A stretch of DNA of 64,000 nucleotides, from contig OX638371.1 in NCBI GenBank assembly GCA_951812925.1, positions 79,369,697 to 79,433,696 on the forward strand. The letters are read 5' to 3'. A model generated the notes under the pieces. The model was not told the DNA's origin. It saw only the letters and a list, made by a program, of their open reading frames with translations, and made no database searches. This DNA is from Calliopum simillimum (taxonomy: Eukaryota; Arthropoda; Insecta; Diptera; Lauxaniidae). Numbering within the stretch: the first letter of the stretch is position 1; each line of letters opens with the position of its first letter. This document shows positions 58,037-64,000 of the stretch, piece by piece. The position numbers were made by a program, and so were the translations under genes.

Positions 58037-59696
58037 GGCATCTGTTAATAATACCTCTTTCATGTTAAAATGGCCGCCAAAATCATACCGTATACTTCAA
58101 TTATATTGATAAACATTGAAGGCTTACGCAATTTTAAACTTGTCGTATTTACATGTATAAAGAAAGTTAAGCAGAATGTAATGCTTTTTGAATTAAGAAT
58201 TTTTAGAAACAAACATGGATATATAAAATATGTCATTTATTTGAAAGCTTTTTGATATCTGTAAGAGCTAATTGACATTTCTATTGCAGAGTATTTTTAG
58301 CTTTTAATAGTCACTTTTTTATTTATTCTATGTAGATTAGGATAGAATATTCTTCAAATGAAAATTTCATGTGAATTATACGAATAATGCCCAACTCTAC
58401 ATAATGTGAATAAATTAAAAAATATTTTAAGATTCTATTTTGATTGCAGCCTAACATGCGTACATACATTAAAACATTCTTTAAACATTTCGACAACTCC
58501 GTATGATTGTTATTCCTTAAAATATCCATGAATTTAACACATTTTGATAAAACCCAAAGCTCAAAAATTTCTAAATGAAATATCATATCGAATTATCTTC
58601 ATACAATATGGCTTTTTTTTTTCTATTTTCCCTTAAAGCTCTTATTGTTGCTGTTCTTAACCTTTTGCATAAAATATTTGACTTGGGTTAAGCTGTTAGG
58701 TCAATATGAAAATCTAAATGGCAAAAATAAATTAAGGCTTAAATATCAATTGTCATCTAGTCTTTTAATGTCATGGTTATTTTTCATCAGTTTCAACAAA
58801 AATAAAATATAAACAAATAACAAATGCAAGAAATACAAAATTCATGTATATTAAGTGCTAACTGTCTGAAAGCTGCTTTTTAGAGACATCATATAAATAA
58901 AGCAAATTGATAACTTTGTGATTTGAAAATCTATAAAAACTTCGTATGATATTTTGTATAAGAATCTTAAATACTATGACGCACAGAGGAAAATCATGGC
59001 TATGACTTCAAAAAAATATTAAAGTGCTTAGTGTTTCGAAAGGCGTGGCATGGCCAACTTTCCAATGAACATTATTTATCTTCGAGCGTCCAGTAATTCC
59101 CTTAACCAAAATAAGCATGCATACATAAAATTGACTAAATCGGACGATATTCAGAGGTCGTCATTATTTCGATTTGATGTTCGATTTATAAAGGCTTAGT
59201 ATGATAAAGTAAAGCGCCTAAATAAAATTATTTTTTGTGGTATCTTTGGTCATGCTAAATAGCATTCTTAAAGATTTTTATATGATGAACACGGATGCGT
59301 TTTCAGCTTTTCTCTGTCAAGTCAAAATTTAGAGATAACCTTACTACAACATGCAAAATAAAGAATTTTTTTGGAATATTCAGGATTCAATAGCTGGACA
59401 ACGAAACAAAATTGAGTGAAAAGGAAAACACCATAGAGTTCATCATAAAAAAATCTTCAAAAATGTTTATAAGTAGTAGATGGCTTATAAAATCATTTAT
59501 TTCATTAAAAACCTACATATGTTAATCAAATATAAAAGTCGCAAATCATAGCGACCTCGAAATATGATCCAATTCAGATTAAATTTGGAAGAGATATGAA
59601 TTATCATGATGGGAATAAGGTAAGGGGGCGGTAGAAAATAACGCACAATGAAAGAACGCACAAAAAAAAAAAACAAAAAATAAATGCCACGTTTCG
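58037..59696. other. AT-rich DNA, no gene seen
   Basis: A single GGCGTGGCATGGCC box occurs near 59042. The frames at 58070-58255, 58323-58586 and 59497-59730 are unrecognised. Confidence 0.4.
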
Positions 59697-60120
59697 TTAT
59701 TTCATATGTTTCGGCTATTTCCACATACATATGTTTTTATATATACTCCTGTTTATAGCCTCATCAGATCAGTTTTAGTTTATTCTTGTCAGAAGCCAAA
59801 CTCGATGTTTCTGATGTGAGAAACACAGTGCTTAAGCATTTCGGCTACCGTAAAGGGCAAATACTACCGTACAAGAAAGTTCACTCAGCGACGTCTGTTG
59901 TGAAAAACACACTCTGGTTTTGAGACATGCTACGGTAGCTACAATGCTTATTCTGTACATAAAGCGTGCTTGTACGGTGACATTTGCCCTTGACGGTATA
60001 GTTAAGCACTATATTTCTCTCATCAGAAACACGAAGTCAAGGTTTCGAGAGTGGCTTCTGACAAGAATCAACTAAAACTGATCTGATGATGCTGTATACA
60101 TGTTTATATATGAAAATATC
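59697..60120. mobile_element. Inverted pair of tRNA-derived SINE copies (B minus, C plus)
   Basis: Copy B (about 59697-59935) reads on the minus strand and copy C (about 59936-60120) on the plus strand. Both have CTTGTACGGT, TTTGCCCT(T), AAGCACT, TTTCTC(A)CATCAGAAAC and AACTAAAACTGATCTGATGA. Copy C's tail is cut at 60120 by the element at 60121-61268 and resumes at 61269 (CCATGTATGTAAAAATAGCC). Confidence 0.65.
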
Positions 60121-61268
60121 GTGCTTCTACTCACGAAGGAGTTTTCTGCGGCTCACCTAATTTTATGTACATATTTTATGCAGCAATATTTCAATGATTT
60201 GTGGTCAAAACTAATTAATTTAATTGTTTCGAGTATGACAGTGAAAACTAGCTCGATCCCAAGGATATTTGATAAAAAATTTTACTTAAAAGCGCCAAAT
60301 TCTCAGTCTTCTGGAATGTATTTTTTCCGAATTTAAAGCTTTAATGCTAAAAAAAACACAATTTCGACTTTGCATACGTACACTTCGCACTAAAAATGAG
60401 AAGTTCATTCAAATGCCTTTAAATATAACTGTCAAATTTTTACTGAACTTTGTCACACGACTATTACCTCAGTCTTCTGGCACATCAAAACGTTTAAAAA
60501 TTTTTATGAATTTGAGTATTTATCGCATTGCATCTTTATTGACTCGAATGATCGAAGTAAAGTTATCATAGAATAGTTTTCATTTGACTCGGATCATGGA
60601 TAATATAATCGATACGCCGAGTTTTGTGTGTTAAATTGTGTTCTGGCCAGTCAAATTCTCAGCCTTCTGGCAAGTATTTTCGTTTAAGGAGATTTTTGCT
60701 GCAATTATAGAATACAAATTCATAGCATTTAAATGAAGAAATCCATAATTTCGGCGTATATTGACTGAAAAGCGAAAAATTCTCAGTTTGCTGGAAACTT
60801 ATAGGCCAGAAGACTGAGAATGAGCCAGTTGCCTATGATTCACGTTAATAGCAATTCAAATATTACTTTATTAAAATGCTGGGACATTCCTCAAGTAAAA
60901 ATATCGCCATTTTATCTACGATTTTTTTCCTTGGGAGTCTCATTACGAAAAATTGGAATTTATCTTTATAACAGTAATATTTTACAGAAAATAAAAATAA
61001 TTTGGTTTTAATAAACAGCGTTTTTGTTTAAATACTGAATAACCAACTCGTAACCTCAGTCTCGTGGTCAAATCATCAGTCTTCTGCTCAGATTCGCAGT
61101 TTTCTTCCGCAATGATTTTTTTAAATGGCATAAAATTATTTGACTGGCCCGTTTTAGAAATGTACAAGAACGACCTCAGCTAAGGTTTAAGCTACTTGTC
61201 TAACCTCAGATGTAAAAAATTGTTTTAGCAAAAGAATTGTATTTTTCTTCCTTCGTGTGTAGAAGCAC
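60121..61268. mobile_element. CTCAGTCTTCTGG-motif DNA element with 20-bp inverted ends
   Basis: Terminal repeats GTGCTTCTACTCACGAAGGA and TCCTTCGTGTGTAGAAGCAC differ at one position in twenty. Motif copies: direct CTCAG(T/C)CTTCTGG at 60302, 60468 and 60658, variants at 60782, 61055 and 61074, inverted CCAGAAGACTGAG at 60806. It is inserted in the tail of a SINE copy. The frames at 60344-60571 and 60820-61011 show no known domain. The superfamily is unknown and the target duplication is not clear. Confidence 0.8.
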
Positions 61269-61640
61269 CCATGTATGTAAAAATAGCCTAAACGGCTTTC
61301 TATTGATCGTAATAGTTAGGTGTTATTCTGTTTTTATAATTTTTGTTTGCTTTATTTCATTTTTTTTTTTTTTTTCAAATAAAGTACCTTCCAAAGTAAA
61401 AACGAAATAACGACCAGATTTTTTAACCGAAATAAAGCCCAAATTTTGGGCATTATTTCTTAAATGATTATCGCCTAAATTTATATGAAAATAATTTGTG
61501 TGTTCTTTCGTTTTTGTTTTTGGGTGTTATTTCATTGCGCATTATATCCGACGAAGCTTTGAGCATATAAATTTAAAACTTAAAAAAATGGAACACCCTA
61601 ATGTACAAGCAACTGGATATATAATGATTCCCAGTAAAAG

Positions 61641-62188
61641 ACATTGGAGTGTTTCTTAGCGTAATCGATTAAGATTTGGGTTGTCATCTCCGATTTTTAT
61701 AAAAAATTAGTATTTGACATAAGTATAACTGTGGTAAAATGATTTTTCGAACTTCCAAAAAATTCCAAGATGGCGGCCATATTAAGTCCGATCCAACTTT
61801 CAGATACTCACATGTTTGAAAATTCATATCTCGTCGAATTTTCATTCAATTTTAATGAAATTATCAGAGTTAGTGGAAATAGATATGATCTTTTACACTA
61901 AATTACACTGAAAAAAAAAAAAAAAAATATTTTAGATGGAAAAAAAGCTTTTTTCTTTTTAAAGCCAATTTGGGGCTTGGTGCACCCTTTTTATTTATTT
62001 TCAAACATGTGAGTATCTAAAAGTTGGATCGGACTTAATATGGCCGCCATCTTGGATTTTTTCGGAATTTCGAAAAATCATTTTACCACACTTATACTTA
62101 TGTCAAATACTAATTTTCCACAAATTTTTATAAAAATCGGAGATGACAACCCAAATCTTAATTGATTACACAAAGAAACACTCCAATA
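61641..62188. mobile_element. Foldback of the GGAGTGTTTCTT family, complete copy
   Basis: The ends are ATTGGAGTGTTTCTTAGCG and AAAGAAACACTCCAAT. The arms are complementary through AAGATTTGGGTTGTCATCTC, ATGGC(G)GCCAT(A)TTAAGTCC and ACTCACATGTTTGAAAAT, and meet near 61915. A half copy lies at 10697-11062. It has no coding sequence. Confidence 0.8.
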
Positions 62189-63967
62189 TCTACTAACATT
62201 TCACTTGAAAGTTATTTTTGCTTTTCCACGAATATTGGCGCATTTATGCAAATAAATCTCTCAGCCCATATCAAACATATGTTAATAGGTGAAAGCTTAA
62301 AGCTCAAGTTAGTATTTGAGTTTGATCGTGATAGGCAGATGTATTGTTTCCTTTTTTTAGTGTAAAAAAATACAAATTAAAATAAATTATTCATAATGTG
62401 CTTTATTAAAAGTATCGCACTCTCACCTAAAGCTTACTAAATTATTTTTAATAAAAAAATTGTTTGAAATGCTCCTCCAAAATTATGCATACGTTCTTAA
62501 AATTTATTTTTTTTTTATTATGATGACTAGTTCATTATTTTAATGAACTTTTTTCAGTTTTGACTTTCTTTTATGCACAATTTTCAGTTGAGTTTTTAAG
62601 TTGGCAATGATAAGGTTGTTGTTTTTTTTTTTCTATATTTTTGTTTGCTTTGTTCTTGTAGTAATAGTTATTGTTGTTGTTGTAGTTGTTCATGGTATGT
62701 ATGGCATGTACTGTGTACTAACTTACGATAACGTCGATGATGTTGTTACAAAATGATGTTGCTGATGTTTTTGAATGTTGTACGAGTAGTAGTCATAGTA
62801 ATTTTCTTGTTTACGCTGTTGTTGTTGAAGTAGATGATGGCGATGATGCTGGCGATGATAACAATAATGATGACCATGATTTGTTTGTCTTCAAGTTAGT
62901 ACCTCGTTTAAGTGTCTGGCATATTCTTGCGCTGTTTTAAATTCAATCTCCCTGAAATGATAAGAAAAGAAAGAAGAAGATGATGAATGAATGATGAAAG
63001 CAAAAAGAAAAAAGATCATTGAGGGAAAGTAGAAAACTTTTATTTATCACAAAAATAACAAGTATATTCTTTTGATAGCAAATTGATTTTTAATGTGAAA
63101 ATTCTTATATTGTAACTATGCTCTTTCTTGTGATTTAAGATGCCATGACAAGCCAAATTTATTTGTTTATAACATAACTCTGCAAAGTTTAAAACTTTAA
63201 TTATATCTGAATACCTTTTAAAAATCTTTTGCGCTATCAATAAATTCTATGCTCTATTTTGGAAGTTTTCCTTAAATTTTTTTTGAATTTTTAAATTTAG
63301 GAATATTGCTTTATTAAAACGAAAATAATGAAATTATTTTGCCTTTGTAATGATGCCTCAGTGTTTATGGACGATTAAGCAATTTTTCTACAGTTGAATG
63401 ATGCCTAAGAAATTGTTTTCTTCATAGTTCTATTTGCTATGTGGTCAAATTGTTTTTTGGTATTTATTATTGAAATGCTCTATCGAAAAATTCTTCCTCT
63501 AAGATTTCTTGTGTCTCTAATGGCAAGTCGTTTTGCTTTGTTTTGTAAAGAATTATCTTGAAAGTTTTAAAAACATACTTATTAAAGTTTACACAGTATA
63601 TAAAAGTTATATTAGAAATGCTAAAATGTTAAATTGTGCAGGATGTTATAGTCTACCCGATTTGTCCCATAATTATTTTTGTTAAATGTTTTTGTTGTTT
63701 TTGCATAAACGCTTTGACTGTGGCTACAGAAAGCCTTAATATCTGTGGCAGGAACGAAAAAGCCCTTAAGTCGATTTTCGTTATGAAAACAATATTTATG
63801 CTGTATCGTGCTTTGAGCTAAACTCGACTTTAGCAATTTTTTCTTCCGCCATAGAGTTGTCATCAGTTTGAAATTCCTTGTCATGGATTTTTTCATGTTC
63901 TGCCCTATATCGGAAAGATAGTGCATTGGGCTATAAGTACAAGTAAGTTTACTGCTTTTTTTTTTAA
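62189..63967. other. Intergenic DNA with trinucleotide microsatellites
   Basis: GTT/GTA repeats at about 62660-62692 and GAT repeats at about 62830-62880 generate the Asp-rich frame at 62737-62940, which is unlikely to be a gene. No exon or element boundary is visible. Confidence 0.45.
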
Positions 63968-64000
63968 CCTAACCCCAGGGTATATTCACTTTGTCCTTCC
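63968..64000 (+). mobile_element. Start of another mini-me-like element, cut by the window end
   Basis: CCAGGGTATATTCACTTTGT, then CCTTCC, is the left-end sequence of the elements at 15788-16410 and (reversed) 24655-25492. Confidence 0.7.

Noticed and set aside
62737..62940. Asp-rich 67-residue frame
   Set aside because: Produced by GAT/GTT microsatellites; no other gene evidence.

Overview
The window is nuclear DNA of a higher (cyclorrhaphan) fly, very AT-rich and built mostly of transposable elements. The evidence is dipteran-type repeats (a core flanked by TA and GTCY microsatellites), fly-like splice sites with one 66-bp intron, and a coding gene interrupted by two introns of about 9 to 10 kb. 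A tephritid or a calyptrate with a large genome would fit, but the sequence alone does not settle the family.

Only one host protein gene is supported. It is a plus-strand RASD (Dexras1/Rhes) type Ras GTPase with four recognisable coding exons: 22378-22868, 31823-32016, 41731-41914 and 41981-42395. They join in frame to give 427 residues with all five G boxes and a C-terminal CAAX box, CVIM. A probable 5' UTR exon begins at about 21658. Poly(A) signals lie at 42646 and 42765.

Upstream of the gene (1-21.6 kb): a degenerate T-rich repeat; two copies of a foldback-like element carrying TGTCACAAACGTGGCA motifs (1969-4042, 12364-13672); an internally deleted RTE derivative (4194-4589); a TTAA-flanked piggyBac-type MITE (6371-7008); a 121-bp tandem repeat (about 7855-8260); an element carrying GTGTACCTTGGTCC motifs (11356-12231) and its second copy (17438-19328), which holds two further insertions; and three copies of a GGCGTGGCACCTCCC tandem-repeat element, two of them head to head at 19770-21345.

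Inside the gene: intron 1 carries a mariner-like MITE, a hAT-like MITE, and a 5'-truncated CR1/L2-type LINE that has itself received a hAT MITE with a perfect 8-bp target duplication. Intron 2 carries a nearly intact RTE retrotransposon with a 9-bp target duplication, another GGCGTGGCA element, a minisatellite and a 107-bp hairpin MITE.

Downstream (42.8-64 kb): a 1.87-kb hAT foldback with an 8-bp target duplication; further foldbacks; a 3.6-kb mariner with broken transposase that has been invaded by a GGGGTAAAGTGGGAA-motif element; tRNA-derived SINEs; a short RTE fragment with a 14-bp target duplication; a hairpin cluster built of CGGACATAATCCCC; and a 1.15-kb element with CTCAGTCTTCTGG motifs and 20-bp terminal inverted repeats.

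The most unusual feature is a recurring architecture. At least six unrelated repeat families each carry several direct and inverted copies of a family-specific 13-16 bp motif, mostly near the ends. Two of them (18124-19079 and from 49923) retain decayed coding sequence resembling a transposase tail, one with a C-terminal zinc finger. This suggests internally deleted, probably pogo-like, DNA transposons whose subterminal motifs may be transposase-binding sites.
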